A stretch of DNA of 64,000 nt from Haloechinothrix halophila YIM 93223. Its GTDB lineage: Bacteria > Actinomycetota > Actinomycetes > Mycobacteriales > Pseudonocardiaceae. Positions 26,872-36,933 of this stretch are shown piece after piece. Location of the stretch: positions 2,895,751-2,959,750 of the forward strand of contig NZ_KI632509.1 of NCBI RefSeq assembly GCF_000504245.1. Direction: 5' to 3'. A program made the translations under genes and the position numbers. The notes beneath the pieces are model-generated. The model was not told the DNA's origin. It ran no database searches and worked only from the letters and a program-made list of their open reading frames with translations. Numbering within the stretch: the stretch's first letter is position 1; every line of letters begins with the position of its first letter.

Positions 26872-27737
26872 CGCGCCCCCTCGATGTTGAAACGGTCGGC
26901 GAGCCGGCTGGTGACCAGGTTCAGGGCGAGAACGGTCACGAGGACGGTGCCCGCGGCGAGAATGGACTGCTGGGGGTAGCCCTCGACGATCGCGCCCTGA
27001 CCATTCGTGATCATGACTCCCCAGTCGGGCGCTGGCGGCTGGACACCGAGTCCCAGGAAGGAAATGGCCGCCAGGTCCAGCAGCGCGTACGCGTAGGCAA
27101 GGCCAGCTTGCACCAGGATGATCGGCAGCAGGTTGGGCAGCACGTGCAGAGCGCAGATCCGTAGCGGCGACTGGCCCTGTATCTGCAACGCGGCGACGTA
27201 AGGGAGGTTGCGCTCCCTGATCGCGACCGAACGGATCACCCGCGCGGAGAGCGGCGCGTACGCGATGGCCAGCGCGCACACGGGTGCCGTGAGTCCCGGC
27301 CCGAAGACAGCCGCGGCGATGACCGCGAGCAGCAGCCCAGGAAACGCGAAGACGATCTCAATGGCGCGCGAGACAATGCTGTCGACCCAGCCACCGCACC
27401 AGGCGGCCACCACGGCGAGCGCCGTGCCAAGTGACAGCGACAGCACCGCGACCAGCGCGGGTCCCGCCAAGCTCAGCCTGGCACCGTGCAGCAGACGTGA
27501 CAGGAGGTCCCTGCCGCTGTCGTCCGTCCCGAATGGATGTTCCGCCGATGGTGCGGCGTAAGGGTTCGCGAGGTCGATGGTGGTCGGATCATGCGGCGCG
27601 AGCCAGGGAGCGAACACGGCCGCCACCGCGACACACACCAAGAACCCGGCCGACACGGCGGCGAGCACCCCGCTTCCGCTTGGCGTCCGCGCGAGCCGGA
27701 GCGCATGTCGACCAAGGCCAAGGGACGGTGCGGTCAT
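26868..27737 (-). CDS. ABC transporter permease, DppC-like
   Basis: A 289-aa permease with an N-terminal OppC-type segment and binding-protein-dependent transport domain. H-P-F-G-T-D-D-S-G-R-D-L-L-S-R-L-L-H-G-A-R is the DppC/OppC hallmark, followed by 5-6 membrane spans and the EAA-like loop. It overlaps both neighbours by 4 bp (ATGA-type junctions). It forms the channel with the DppB-like subunit. Confidence 0.92.
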   Translation of the reverse strand: MTAPSLGLGRHALRLARTPSGSGVLAAVSAGFLVCVAVAAVFAPWLAPHDPTTIDLANPYAAPSAEHPFGTDDSGRDLLSRLLHGARLSLAGPALVAVLSLSLGTALAVVAAWCGGWVDSIVSRAIEIVFAFPGLLLAVIAAAVFGPGLTAPVCALAIAYAPLSARVIRSVAIRERNLPYVAALQIQGQSPLRICALHVLPNLLPIILVQAGLAYAYALLDLAAISFLGLGVQPPAPDWGVMITNGQGAIVEGYPQQSILAAGTVLVTVLALNLVTSRLADRFNIEGAR

Positions 27738-28699
27738 CTCGCGCTCCCCTCCGCAACCGCTCTGGGATCGATGGCAACGTTGACGAGATCGACGAGCGTG
27801 TTCACGAGCACGAACGCCGTCACCATCAGCAGCGAGGTCGCTTGGACCACGGCCATGTCCTGTTTCGCGGCCGCTTCGACCAGCAGCGAGCCGAGTCCGT
27901 TGACGCCGAAGGCCTGTTCGGCCACCGCGGTGCCGGCGAACAGGCCCGCGATACTCAGACCCGACACCGTGAGAATGGGTGCGCCCGCGTTGCGCAGGAT
28001 GTGGCGCCGGACGATCAACGGACCGGGGATGCCGCGGCTTCGTGCCGTATCGACATGCTCGGCGTCCCGCTCCGCCGCGACCGCGACGCGGGTCACGTGG
28101 GCCACGTAGGCCGTGAACGACAGGCTCAGCGCGATCGCCGGAAGCGTCAGATGCTCGAGCTTGCCGAACAGGCCCTCCCCCGATCCGTAAATCGGGAACC
28201 AATCCAGCTGCGTGGAAAACAACCAGATGAGTGCGATCGCGACGACGAAGGTGGGCGCCCCCATCGCCACCGTGGTGAGCACGGTGACGATCGTGCGTAC
28301 CCGGTGGCCGCGAAGCGCGGCGACCACGCCAAGCCCGACTCCGATGACGACGATCATCGAACCGGCATAGCCGATCAGCAGGGCGGTATTGCCCAGCCTG
28401 CTGGACAGTAGCGCGGAGACATCGGCACGAAAGACCATCGACTGGCCGAAGTCCCCGGTCATCGCACCCGCCAGCCAGCGCAGGTACTGCTGCGGCCATG
28501 GTTCGTCCAAATGGTACTGGGCACGAATCATGGCGAGCGCATCTGGACTCGGCAGCGTGCCGCCCGCGAGACTCGCCGCCGGGTCCCCTGGCGCCATGGC
28601 AAGGGCACCGAAGATCAGCACACTCGCGATCAGCAGCGTCACGGCCGCTTGCCCGAGGCGCCGCAGCAGCAGCCGCGTGATCGGCCACCCGGCGATCAT
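27734..28699 (-). CDS. ABC transporter permease, DppB-like
   Basis: A 321-aa permease. L-L-L-R-R-L-G-Q-A-A-V-T-L-L-I-A-S-V at the N-terminus and M-A-P-G-D-P-A are typical DppB features, with six membrane spans and the EAA loop around A-R-S-R-G-I-P. The ATG at 28699 overlaps the stop of the binding-protein gene. Confidence 0.92.
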   Translation of the reverse strand: MIAGWPITRLLLRRLGQAAVTLLIASVLIFGALAMAPGDPAASLAGGTLPSPDALAMIRAQYHLDEPWPQQYLRWLAGAMTGDFGQSMVFRADVSALLSSRLGNTALLIGYAGSMIVVIGVGLGVVAALRGHRVRTIVTVLTTVAMGAPTFVVAIALIWLFSTQLDWFPIYGSGEGLFGKLEHLTLPAIALSLSFTAYVAHVTRVAVAAERDAEHVDTARSRGIPGPLIVRRHILRNAGAPILTVSGLSIAGLFAGTAVAEQAFGVNGLGSLLVEAAAKQDMAVVQATSLLMVTAFVLVNTLVDLVNVAIDPRAVAEGSAR

Positions 28700-30327
28700 G
28701 ACGTGACACCACCCAGTTTCGCGGCCCATGGCGAGCTGAGGTATGCGCTGGACACCGGGATCCCGCTGAGCGAGTCACTGAGGTAGGCCGTGTTGTACAG
28801 GCTGGCGAGCGTCACCTGGAGGCGGTCAGGCGCGAACACCTCCTGAGCCGCCACGAACCGTCGCGCGGTCGCCGCGGCGTCCGTGGTGCTCGCGGCCTTC
28901 TCGAGCAGCGCGACCGCCTCGGGATTGTCATAGCCCGACCAGTTGAACAGGCCGTCAGGACGCACGAACTCGGGTGCGTAGTAGAGCGCTCCCGGAACCT
29001 CGATGTAGCCGGTCGTGAGGACGAAGTCGAACCGCGTGCGCCGTGGCTCGTCATAGAAGAGCTCGGAAAACTCCGTGGCTTGCAACTGCTCCAGCTCGAT
29101 GGTGACACCGATGTCCTTGGCCGCGTCCTGCACCACCGTCGCGGCCTGCGTCGTCATCGTGCTGCCAGCGGCGATCGCCATCGTCAGCGGTACCGAGCCC
29201 GCCCCCGCCTCGTCGACCAGTTCCCTGGCCCGCGCCATGTCCTGCTCGTGTGACGGCAGTGCCTCGTAACCGGCGCGGTAGATGTCGGCGTGGGGCAACC
29301 CGCTCCAGGCCAGCGGCGGAGTGAACGTCTTCAGACGTTCGCCGTAGCCGCGTAGCACACCGTCGATGAGCGCGTCCTTGTTGATGGCCAGGTCAAGGGC
29401 CGTTCGCAGCCGGGGATCGGCCGCCGGGCCTTCGTCGGTGGTCGGGCCGAAGCTCAGCGAAGCGGTGCTCGGGCCGAACAGCATCCTGCCGCCATCGGAG
29501 CCCCGCAGGGAAGCCGCTGAGGTGACCGGCACATTGTAGGCGCCGTCGATCTCGCCGGCGCGCAACGCCGATGTCAGCGTGGTGTGGTCCGCGACGAACC
29601 GATACACCAGGCGCTTCACCTTCGGGGAGCCGTCCCAGTAGCCGGGGTAGGCGGTGGCGGTGATGCTTTCTCCCGGCCGCCACTTCTCGAACTGGAACGG
29701 CCCCGTACACATCACTCCGGTGGCGGGGTTGCCGAAGTCGCGACCGGCGTCCTCGGCGAAGTCTCGCTGCACGATCACGCCGGCTGGCCCCGCCAGCGCC
29801 GCCCTGAACTGCGCGTCGGTCTCGGTGAACGTCAGGGTGACCTGCGAGGGGCCCGTCACCGCCATCGACGTGACCTTCCGGAACGCCGAGGCGTAGACAC
29901 CACCAGCCTCGGGGTCCGCGGTGTGCCGATAGCTCCACAACGCGTCCTTGGCGGTCAACGGCGAACCATCCCAGAACGTCACGTCGTCGCGGAGGGTGAT
30001 GACGAACGTCGTGTCGTCAACGAACTCAGCGGACGTCGCGAGACCAGGACCGATCGAGAAGTCCGGGTTGACCCGCAGCGTGCTCTCACAGAAGTTGGCG
30101 GCAACGGTGCTCTCCGACTCGACCCCTGCCCGGAAGGGGTCGACGGTGCGTGGCTCGCCCGTTGGCAGCCCCCACACGACTTCCTCGACCGGTTCCGCGC
30201 CAGGTTCGGTGGTCGTGACCAGCTCGACTCCGGCGTCCTGGTCCGTGCCCGGAGCCGCGGAGCACGCAGCCACGAGGCTGACCGCAAGGACCATCAGGGA
30301 CGTTTTCGACAACAGCGTGGGCTTCAT
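28696..30327 (-). CDS. ABC substrate-binding lipoprotein, family 5 (Dpp/Opp type)
   Basis: A 543-aa extracytoplasmic solute-binding protein family 5 member. The lipobox L-V-A-A-C-S lies near residue 22. D-V-T-F-W-D-G-S-P-L-T-A-K-D marks the family. The ligand is a peptide, glycoside, nickel chelate or other medium-sized compound. It is the first gene of the importer set and lies 72 bp downstream of the YtcJ-like amidohydrolase. Confidence 0.9.
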   Translation of the reverse strand: MKPTLLSKTSLMVLAVSLVAACSAAPGTDQDAGVELVTTTEPGAEPVEEVVWGLPTGEPRTVDPFRAGVESESTVAANFCESTLRVNPDFSIGPGLATSAEFVDDTTFVITLRDDVTFWDGSPLTAKDALWSYRHTADPEAGGVYASAFRKVTSMAVTGPSQVTLTFTETDAQFRAALAGPAGVIVQRDFAEDAGRDFGNPATGVMCTGPFQFEKWRPGESITATAYPGYWDGSPKVKRLVYRFVADHTTLTSALRAGEIDGAYNVPVTSAASLRGSDGGRMLFGPSTASLSFGPTTDEGPAADPRLRTALDLAINKDALIDGVLRGYGERLKTFTPPLAWSGLPHADIYRAGYEALPSHEQDMARARELVDEAGAGSVPLTMAIAAGSTMTTQAATVVQDAAKDIGVTIELEQLQATEFSELFYDEPRRTRFDFVLTTGYIEVPGALYYAPEFVRPDGLFNWSGYDNPEAVALLEKAASTTDAAATARRFVAAQEVFAPDRLQVTLASLYNTAYLSDSLSGIPVSSAYLSSPWAAKLGGVTS

Positions 30328-30399
30328 GGAGCCCTCCTCACTAGACTTCCGAGGTGAGTGAGAGAGCGCGGCACGCGCTTTCTCGTATCGGTGCGGGCA

Positions 30400-32052
30400 T
30401 CACGCGCGATAGACCAGGTGCCCGTCGACATAGGTGCGTTCGACGGCCGTCGAGCCGATCTGGTCAGGAGACACATCGAACGGGTCGCGGTCGAGCACGA
30501 CGAGATCCGCCGGTCGGCCCACCGCGATAGTTCCGGTCCACTGGTTCAGCTGGCTCACCCAGGCCGAGCCAGCGGTGTAGGTGGACAGCGCGACCTGCAA
30601 TGGCAGCGCCTGCGGCTGTCCAAGCGGCGAAGCGCCGGGAGCGGCACCGTAGTGGACCCGGTTCACGGCCACATGGATGGCCGCGAGTGGATCGGGAGTG
30701 CTCACGGGCCAGTCGCTGCCCATAGCCAGCGTTGCCCCGGCACGGAACAGGTCACCGAATGGGTACTGCCGTCGGGCCCGCTGCGTGCCAAGGAACGGAA
30801 TCGTGAGTTCGTCCATCTGGGGTTCGTGCGTAGCCCAGAGGGCTTGGATGTTGGCCGTCGCCGCCAAGGGCCGGAACCTCGGCACGTCATCGGGGTGGAC
30901 GAGCTGCACGTGCGCCAGGTGATGGCGGCGATCCGCGGTCCCGTTGACCGCCCGGGCTAGGGACAACGCGTCGAGCGCGTCCCGTACCGCGCGGTCGCCG
31001 AGGGCGTGGAAGTGGACCTGGAAGCCAGCGGCGTCAAGCGCGGTCGTGACCTCTGCGGCGAGTGTGGCATCCAGGAAGCTCATCCCGGTGTTACCGGTGG
31101 GATGGCCACAGCGGTCGAGATAGGGTTCCAGCATCGCCGCGGTATGGGTTTCCGCGACACCGTCGAGCATCACCTTGACCGTGGGGGCGCGGTACCGGTT
31201 GCCGAGGCACGCGACCTCGTCGCGCAGTTTCGCCAGAGCCGCTACCTGATCCGCGATGCCGTCTCGCGGGCATGTTCTGTCCCACCACAAGGCGGCGGAC
31301 ACTCGCGCTGTCAGCCACCCCTCCTCCTGCGCGCGCAGATACGCCTCGTGGGGTGAAGCGCCGGAGCCACCCACATCGACCATGGCGTCCTGCCAGCCGA
31401 CAACCCCGAGGGAATGCAGGTAACGCTGCGCCTCCCGCAATCCGTCATCCATATCCCGCTGGGTGTCAGGCGGAACCAGGCGCGCGACCAGGTTCGCCGC
31501 TCCTTCATGCAGGGTTCCCGTTGGACAACCATGGGCGTCCCGCTCGATGCGGCCATCGACGGGATCCGTTGTCGTCTCATCGATGCCCGCGAGCTCAAGC
31601 GCCAGGGTGTTGACCCACGCCGAGTGGTGGTCGCGATTGGGCAGATACACCGGGCGATCCGGCACGACGTCGTCCAGCACCTCCTTGGAGGGGCATCCGC
31701 CAGGGAAAGCGCTCATCGACCAGCCGCCGCCCAGCACCCACGGCTGGCTGGAGCGGGCCGCATACTCGTGGATGGTGGCGACGTAGTCGTCGATCGTCTC
31801 GCCAGCGGTGAGATCGCACCGCAGTCGCTCCACGCCACCCATGACGGGGTGCACGTGCGCATCGACGAAACCCGGAACGAGCAGCTGCCCCGACAGATCG
31901 ACGACGTCATCAGCGGACGCGACGTATGTAGCCACCTCGGCGTCGCCGCCCACCGCGACGACCACGCCGTCACGTACCGCCACGGCGCTCGCCGTCGTAC
32001 GAGCCGCGTCCGCGCAGAACACCGCCCCGTTCCGGAACACCGTGGTTCCCAT
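30400..32052 (-). CDS. Amidohydrolase (YtcJ-like, family 3)
   Basis: A 550-aa metal-dependent hydrolase. The metal motif is D-A-H-V-H-P. Further conserved blocks are H-F-H-A-L-G-D-R-A-V and M-G-S-D-W-P-V-S. The closing G-x-I-A-V-G-R-P-A-D-L-V-V-L-D-R-D-P block is typical of YtcJ/LAF3-type amidohydrolases. It starts at ATG 32052 with an AAGGAG RBS. It is divergent from a TetR regulator across a 9-bp inverted repeat. It probably hydrolyses the imported compound. Confidence 0.88.
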   Translation of the reverse strand: MGTTVFRNGAVFCADAARTTASAVAVRDGVVVAVGGDAEVATYVASADDVVDLSGQLLVPGFVDAHVHPVMGGVERLRCDLTAGETIDDYVATIHEYAARSSQPWVLGGGWSMSAFPGGCPSKEVLDDVVPDRPVYLPNRDHHSAWVNTLALELAGIDETTTDPVDGRIERDAHGCPTGTLHEGAANLVARLVPPDTQRDMDDGLREAQRYLHSLGVVGWQDAMVDVGGSGASPHEAYLRAQEEGWLTARVSAALWWDRTCPRDGIADQVAALAKLRDEVACLGNRYRAPTVKVMLDGVAETHTAAMLEPYLDRCGHPTGNTGMSFLDATLAAEVTTALDAAGFQVHFHALGDRAVRDALDALSLARAVNGTADRRHHLAHVQLVHPDDVPRFRPLAATANIQALWATHEPQMDELTIPFLGTQRARRQYPFGDLFRAGATLAMGSDWPVSTPDPLAAIHVAVNRVHYGAAPGASPLGQPQALPLQVALSTYTAGSAWVSQLNQWTGTIAVGRPADLVVLDRDPFDVSPDQIGSTAVERTYVDGHLVYRA

Positions 32053-32113
32053 CGGGCACTCCTTCCCTATCGCGAGTCGTGATGCGAGACACAGTGAACG
32101 CCGTGTCGCTGTC

Positions 32114-32134
32114 GTTGTCAACAGCGTTGACAAC
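32114..32134. promoter_or_regulatory. Palindrome GTTGTCAAC-N3-GTTGACAAC, probable TetR operator
   Basis: Perfect 9-bp arms with a 3-bp spacer lie between the divergent amidohydrolase and TetR genes. The dimension (21 bp) is typical of TetR-family sites. Confidence 0.72.
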
Positions 32135-32185
32135 GTTGATTCCTACAGAGTTGTTCGCACAGTGATCGCCTGTTACATTGGGCTC

Positions 32186-32935
32186 GTGCCTGATACCCCT
32201 GGGAACGCCGTACCGGCCGTCGTCGATAACCGAGCCGACACCGCACCGACACTTCGGCCACACCGCGAATCGAAAAAGCACCTCCAGCGCGAGGCCGCGA
32301 TCTCGACGGCACTCGAACTCGCCCGCAGGGAAGGCACAGCGGGTCTGACGATGCGGCGGCTTGGCGACGAGCTCGATCTCGACCCGACGACGCTCTACCG
32401 GTTGTTCCGGGACAAGGACGACCTGCTCTTGGCCGTGTGTGATCGCGAAATCGCGATCACCGTCGATGAGCTCGGCACAGTAAGCAGCGACGAGCCGTGG
32501 CAGGACGTGCTCCGCCGCATCGCTGAGCGAGCATGGGAGGGCGTTAGCCGCAATCCCACCGTCATCGCACTCACCTTCGCTCGCACCACCGGTGGTCCGG
32601 GCGAACGCCGGATGGTCGAGCTCATCCTGTCGACGTTCGCGCGCGCAGGGCTCTCGCGGGCACAGACCGTGGTGTACTACCGCGCCTTCGCCGATGCGGT
32701 GCTCGCCTTGCGCGGCCAGAACGCCGTGCTCGCTACGCTCGACCCAGAGGTGCAGGAAAAGGACGCGACCGCGTGGTCGCGGATCTACGCTCAGTTGGGG
32801 GCAGACGAGTATCCCGCCGCCCGAGCCCACATCGCGGAGCTCGTCGACGTCAAGGACCAGACCATCTACTTCGCGATTGTGGAAGCCATCATCTCCGCGG
32901 CCGAGCGCGCGGGCGCCACAGCGGATCAGGGTTAG
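32186..32935 (+). CDS. TetR family transcriptional regulator
   Basis: A 249-aa TetR protein. HTH around residues 40-85 (A-A-I-S-T-A-L-E-L-A-R-R-E-G, L-T-M-R-R-L-G-D-E-L-D-L-D-P-T-T-L-Y-R-L-F-R-D-K-D-D-L), with a TetR_C-like ligand domain. No RBS is clear; the GTG at 32186 was taken, with another in-frame GTG at 32162. It probably controls the divergent amidohydrolase-Dpp operon via the palindrome at 32114. Confidence 0.87.
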   Translation: MPDTPGNAVPAVVDNRADTAPTLRPHRESKKHLQREAAISTALELARREGTAGLTMRRLGDELDLDPTTLYRLFRDKDDLLLAVCDREIAITVDELGTVSSDEPWQDVLRRIAERAWEGVSRNPTVIALTFARTTGGPGERRMVELILSTFARAGLSRAQTVVYYRAFADAVLALRGQNAVLATLDPEVQEKDATAWSRIYAQLGADEYPAARAHIAELVDVKDQTIYFAIVEAIISAAERAGATADQG

Positions 32936-33257
32936 GCGTCCGCTGCGCTGGGCCGCGCTCGACAGCGGTCAGGCGGCGCTCCCCCGATGAGCAGGCAGGC
33001 CCACCGCGAGCAGGCACCACGCCGGGGTCTGTCCGATGGAGTATGTGCCAGAGCACGATCAGCATCCTGCGCACCAGCACGCGGGCCTCCTGCGCCGTAA
33101 CCAGTTGGAGTGATCGTGGCGCTGATCCCCGTGTCGCTCGGTCCGCGCTGGCTAGCCTGTGCAGGACCATCGGCCCTGTCGGCGCCGGTGGAGCCAGCTG
33201 GCGTGGATCCGCCCGTTCGGCCCTTACCACAGTCGCACTCACCGAAGGCCTGGCCCG
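32936..33257. other. Intergenic stretch without a convincing gene
   Basis: The 322 bases between the TetR and SRPBCC genes show no ORF with family features or RBS. Nothing regulatory stands out. Confidence 0.4.
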
Positions 33258-33716
33258 ATGACTGAGTACACCCGATCCTCCATCACGATCGACGCCACGC
33301 CAGGCGAGATCATGGACACCATCGCCGACTTCGCCTCCTATCCGGAGTGGGCCGGTGAAGTCACCGCCACCGAGATCATGGAACCCGGACACGGTGGGCG
33401 CCCGGCACGCGTCCGGCTGATCATCGACGGAGGTGCCATCCGCGACGACCAGACGCACATTTACCGTTGGGACGGCGACCATGCGGTGTACTGGTCGCTG
33501 GCTTCTTCTCGTCTGTTGCGCAGCCTCGAAGGCTCCTACTTGCTCGAACCGCGGCACACCGGCGGCACGGCGGTCACCTATCAGCTCCGCCTTGACGCCA
33601 AGGTTCCCATGCTTGGCGTATTCAAACGCGAGGTCGAAAAGGTTGTCATCGACCGTGCCCTGTTCAGTCTCAAGCGCCACATCGAAACCCACCGCAGCGG
33701 CCACTACCCACGCTGA
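33258..33716 (+). CDS. SRPBCC family protein (polyketide cyclase/aromatase-like)
   Basis: A 152-aa START-like domain: S-I-T-I-D-A-T-P-G-E-I-M-D-T-I-A-D-F-A-S-Y-P-E-W at the N-terminus, a typical ligand-binding helix-grip fold, and a long C-terminal helix (K-R-E-V-E-K-V-V-I-D). Mycobacteria and relatives carry many such stand-alone proteins of unknown ligand. It starts at ATG 33258. Confidence 0.82.
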   Translation: MTEYTRSSITIDATPGEIMDTIADFASYPEWAGEVTATEIMEPGHGGRPARVRLIIDGGAIRDDQTHIYRWDGDHAVYWSLASSRLLRSLEGSYLLEPRHTGGTAVTYQLRLDAKVPMLGVFKREVEKVVIDRALFSLKRHIETHRSGHYPR

Positions 33717-33843
33717 TACTGAAGCAACTCTCGGTGCTATGGCCATCGGAGGTGCCCATACGATGGCGCGAGCGTGTGCCCGCTGACCTCGTGGAGGACG
33801 ATGGTCCTGTGGGATGCACACCAGGTCATGCTTGGGCTGTCGG

Positions 33844-34860
33844 ATGAGCACGGCGACGGATCGTCTCCGAATCATCTTTTCGCCCAGGAGCCGCAAGGGT
33901 GGGTTCGCCGTGCTCACGCGGACCCTGCGCAGGGCATGGGACGGCGGCATCTTCTCGGAAGCGGCCGCCGCCGCGTTCTGGCAGACGTTGTCGCTAGCTC
34001 CGCTACTGCTCGCCTTGCTGGGTTCTCTCGGCTATATCGGCGACTGGCTCGGCCACGAGGTCGTGGGCAGGGTCGAGGCTCAGATCATTGACGTCAGCGG
34101 CACGATCTTCAGCACCGACGTCGTTACCTCCCTCATCGCGCCGACGGTACGGGACATGCTCACCGTCGGGCAGGGCAAGATCGCCTCGATCGGCTTTCTC
34201 ATCGCGCTGTGGGCCGGATCGTCGGCGATGGCCTCATTCATCGACGCGATCACCGCCGCCCACGGCCAGCATCGCGTGCGCAATGAGGTGTGGCAGCGAA
34301 TCCTTGCGCTGCTGGTCTACATCGCGAGCCTGGTCGGACTGCTCATCGTGCTGCCGTTGATCGCCATCGGACCCACGTTGCTCATCCAGTCGTTCCCGGC
34401 CGACTGGGAACCGATCATCACCACCTGGGTGACAGCGCTGTACTACCCCACCCTGGGCGTGCTGTTGCTGCTCGCGCTGGCCACCCTGTACAAGCTGGCA
34501 CTGCCTCGCAAGCTGCCCTGGCACCGCGGGCTGCCCGGCGCGGCACTGGCCATGCTGATCTTTCTACTGTCCAGCACCGGCCTGCGGTTCTATCTGGCCA
34601 GCGTCATCAAGACCGGCTTCACCTACGGTGCCTTGGCGACACCGATCGCGTTCCTGCTCTTCGCCTTCTTCATCGGCCTGGCCGTCATCGGCGGCGCCTA
34701 CTTCAACGGCGCGATCGAGGAAGTGTGGCCGGCTCCCACGAAAACCCCGGCGCCGGGAGCGGTCAGCGAGGAGCCCGCCATGGGCACGGAGAACGACGGC
34801 GACGGCGAAGCCACCGCGGTTCGGGCTGCTGGATCCCGCCCACGGCACGAAGACTGGTGA
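33844..34860 (+). CDS. YihY/virulence factor BrkB family membrane protein
   Basis: A 338-aa protein with about six hydrophobic spans and the YihY signatures A-A-A-A-A-F-W-Q-T-L-S-L-A-P-L at the N-terminus and G-S-S-A-M-A-S-F-I-D-A in the middle. The C-terminal tail is acidic and hydrophilic. The ATG at 33844 was preferred over an in-frame ATG 30 bp upstream, though the choice is uncertain. Function of the family is not settled (membrane integrity or transport). Confidence 0.82.
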   Translation: MSTATDRLRIIFSPRSRKGGFAVLTRTLRRAWDGGIFSEAAAAAFWQTLSLAPLLLALLGSLGYIGDWLGHEVVGRVEAQIIDVSGTIFSTDVVTSLIAPTVRDMLTVGQGKIASIGFLIALWAGSSAMASFIDAITAAHGQHRVRNEVWQRILALLVYIASLVGLLIVLPLIAIGPTLLIQSFPADWEPIITTWVTALYYPTLGVLLLLALATLYKLALPRKLPWHRGLPGAALAMLIFLLSSTGLRFYLASVIKTGFTYGALATPIAFLLFAFFIGLAVIGGAYFNGAIEEVWPAPTKTPAPGAVSEEPAMGTENDGDGEATAVRAAGSRPRHEDW

Positions 34861-35237
34861 CGTCGTTGTCCTAGGTGCTCGCGTTCGGACTCGTCGACCA
34901 GGAGTCTGTCCGCAATGCCCTGGGCATCCGGGATCGAGATCACGGTCTAGAGGGGACAGAGCGTCTACCTGCGCAGCCAGCCAGACCTATCAGTCTGGTT
35001 TTGGACGTTGCCGAACGGGGAACCTGACAGTTCGAGAACGCTCAGAGTCGAGTTGTGGAGCTGAGAAGGGTGCACATCGACGAAGAAGGACGGCGACTGG
35101 TTTTGGCCGACCACGGGCCTGGTGTCGTCGCGCTTGCTGCGTGGGATGCTTGCAGTAGGCCGTCTGTCACGTCTCGTGCGGTACGGACGGACTAGCCACA
35201 CCTCGCCATGGCTTGAGAAGAAGTGAGGTGAAGGGTC
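34861..35237. other. Intergenic stretch, nothing recognised
   Basis: The 377 bases hold no ORF with a plausible start and family features. The last 20 bases provide the RBS of the next gene. Confidence 0.4.
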
Positions 35238-35867
35238 ATGGTGCGAGCCAACAATGCCGCGAACCGGAAGGCCGCGGCCACTCACGAACGGTTGAACGCG
35301 CTGAGAAAGAGAGTCGTCACCGTCGGTCACGAAGTCGAGCAGCTGCTCAATGAGCAGGGAGTATCTCCTGAGCAGTTGCCCACGACACTCACCGTGAACG
35401 CGGGGGCGGCAGCTCAGGAGGTCGCCAAGCATTCCAGGCGGGCCAGGAGGAGGCTGGTCAAGAACGCCAAGCGCACCCGTAAGGAGCTCTTGCGCGAGGC
35501 GACGCTGGCCACCCGAGAGGCGCGGCAGGTTGCCCGGGAGCTCCGGCACATCGGTAAGGCGGCGGCAAGCAACGTCGGTGCCGAGTTCCAGACACGGGCA
35601 GCAGAGGCTCAGCGGGAAGTAAGCAAAGCGGCCAAGCGGACGCGGCGCAAGACCCGGCGAGTCAATCACACGTACTGGCCCTGGCTTCTGGGCGCCGGGA
35701 TCGCCATCGCCGCGGGAGTCGCCTACCTGGTGCGCCGTCGGCCGACATCTGCGGCAACCCTTCACGACGAATCAGACACCGGCTCAGCGACGACCGGTGG
35801 CGACGAGGCGGACAGTGCCGCGCCAGTCACCACTGGCGATACGGCGAAGACCGACGGGCAGATCTGA
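35238..35867 (+). CDS. Basic helical protein with one membrane segment
   Basis: A 209-aa protein of unknown family. Residues 1-140 are strongly basic and helical (many Arg/Lys/Ala with heptad-like spacing), then a single hydrophobic span near 152-172 (W-P-W-L-L-G-A-G-I-A-I-A-A-G-V) followed by R-R-R and an acidic Gly/Thr/Asp tail. The layout resembles histone-like or cell-envelope anchored proteins. A GTGAGGTGAAGGG RBS supports the ATG. The basic part could bind nucleic acid or anionic lipids (inference). Confidence 0.65.
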   Translation: MVRANNAANRKAAATHERLNALRKRVVTVGHEVEQLLNEQGVSPEQLPTTLTVNAGAAAQEVAKHSRRARRRLVKNAKRTRKELLREATLATREARQVARELRHIGKAAASNVGAEFQTRAAEAQREVSKAAKRTRRKTRRVNHTYWPWLLGAGIAIAAGVAYLVRRRPTSAATLHDESDTGSATTGGDEADSAAPVTTGDTAKTDGQI

Positions 35868-36046
35868 GAACACCCGGTGCCCACCGATCTACAGGTGGAG
35901 GTGAGATCTGGACTCCCCTACCCGCCCTTGTTGATGTCGCCTACCAGCCGCCGCTCCCAACAGGCGAGAATACTCCACCAGAATCGTGCCCCGCGGTTGC
36001 TGTTCCTCGGGAGTTCGCCCAGCAGCGGCGGCGACAAAGAGCTGCC

Positions 36047-36379
36047 TCAGGCCTGGACGTGCGGTTCGACCGACACCGCGAAACCGTCGCCAACCTCGAC
36101 CCACAGCCCGCGCCCACCTCTGCGCAGGGCATGGCATGCGGCCGCAAGTGCGGCACGCAGCGTTCGCAACGCCCACACGCCAGAACGCTCATCAGAGTTC
36201 ATCGCGATGCGCCACTGCACTTCCAGCCACCCGTCCTCGGCCAACTGCACACCATCGACCGATACGGTTGGGGTCGCTTCGGCGGCCAGCAACCATCGCA
36301 CTTCCGTTCGCAACGTCTTAAGCGCGCCATGATCGTCACTCTGCACAGGAATCGCCGTCAATACGCGATACCATGCCAT
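36047..36379 (-). CDS. Hypothetical protein (110 aa)
   Basis: It starts at ATG 36379 with a GAGGAGG RBS. It opens M-A-W-Y-R-V-L-T-A-I-P-V. No signal peptide or membrane segment. The composition and RBS suggest a real gene, but no family was recognised. Confidence 0.55.
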   Translation of the reverse strand: MAWYRVLTAIPVQSDDHGALKTLRTEVRWLLAAEATPTVSVDGVQLAEDGWLEVQWRIAMNSDERSGVWALRTLRAALAAACHALRRGGRGLWVEVGDGFAVSVEPHVQA

Positions 36380-36933
36380 CGCACGCCACCTCCTCGGCCG
36401 CCGTAGAGTCAAGCAAGATCGTCGACCACGACGGCACAGGTGGGTTCCTGCCAGCGAGGCTACCCGCACCGCGACGACAGATTTCCGCGAAATCGAGCAT
36501 TTACCACACGGGAACAAAACCGATACAGATTCAACATCTGCTATTTCGGGGCCTCAGAATCTTTCGGCAGTCACAGCCATACGTGTCAGTGACCCCGCCA
36601 GGGCGAGTCGCGCGCTGCGGGCACAGTCGGTTCGCCCGGCCGGCACCGTCACAGCTCGGGTGCGCGCAGTGGCACCGACGAACCACTACGCATCGTGCAC
36701 TGCCACATTCCCACCGGCGGCGAGGAGCGTCCGATCCGATGGCAACCAGCTCCACATCGGTCAACCGGGGACGGCGGCCCGGCCACGGCGGGTCAGCACC
36801 ACATGGTCGTGGCAGAACACATACAGTTCGGTCAGGAGGCCCTCGAGATTGTTCGTCACACAACGATCTTCGAGGACCTCCGCCTACTTCCTGAGCACGA
36901 CGCGCCTCACGCCATTCTCACGGAAGCGTTCAT
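36380..36933. other. Gene-poor stretch
   Basis: 554 bases without a convincing gene. Part is relatively AT-rich (36480-36560). A plus-strand ORF ending at 36937 lacks an RBS and any family match. It adjoins an HD-domain remnant and looks like a decayed segment. Confidence 0.4.
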
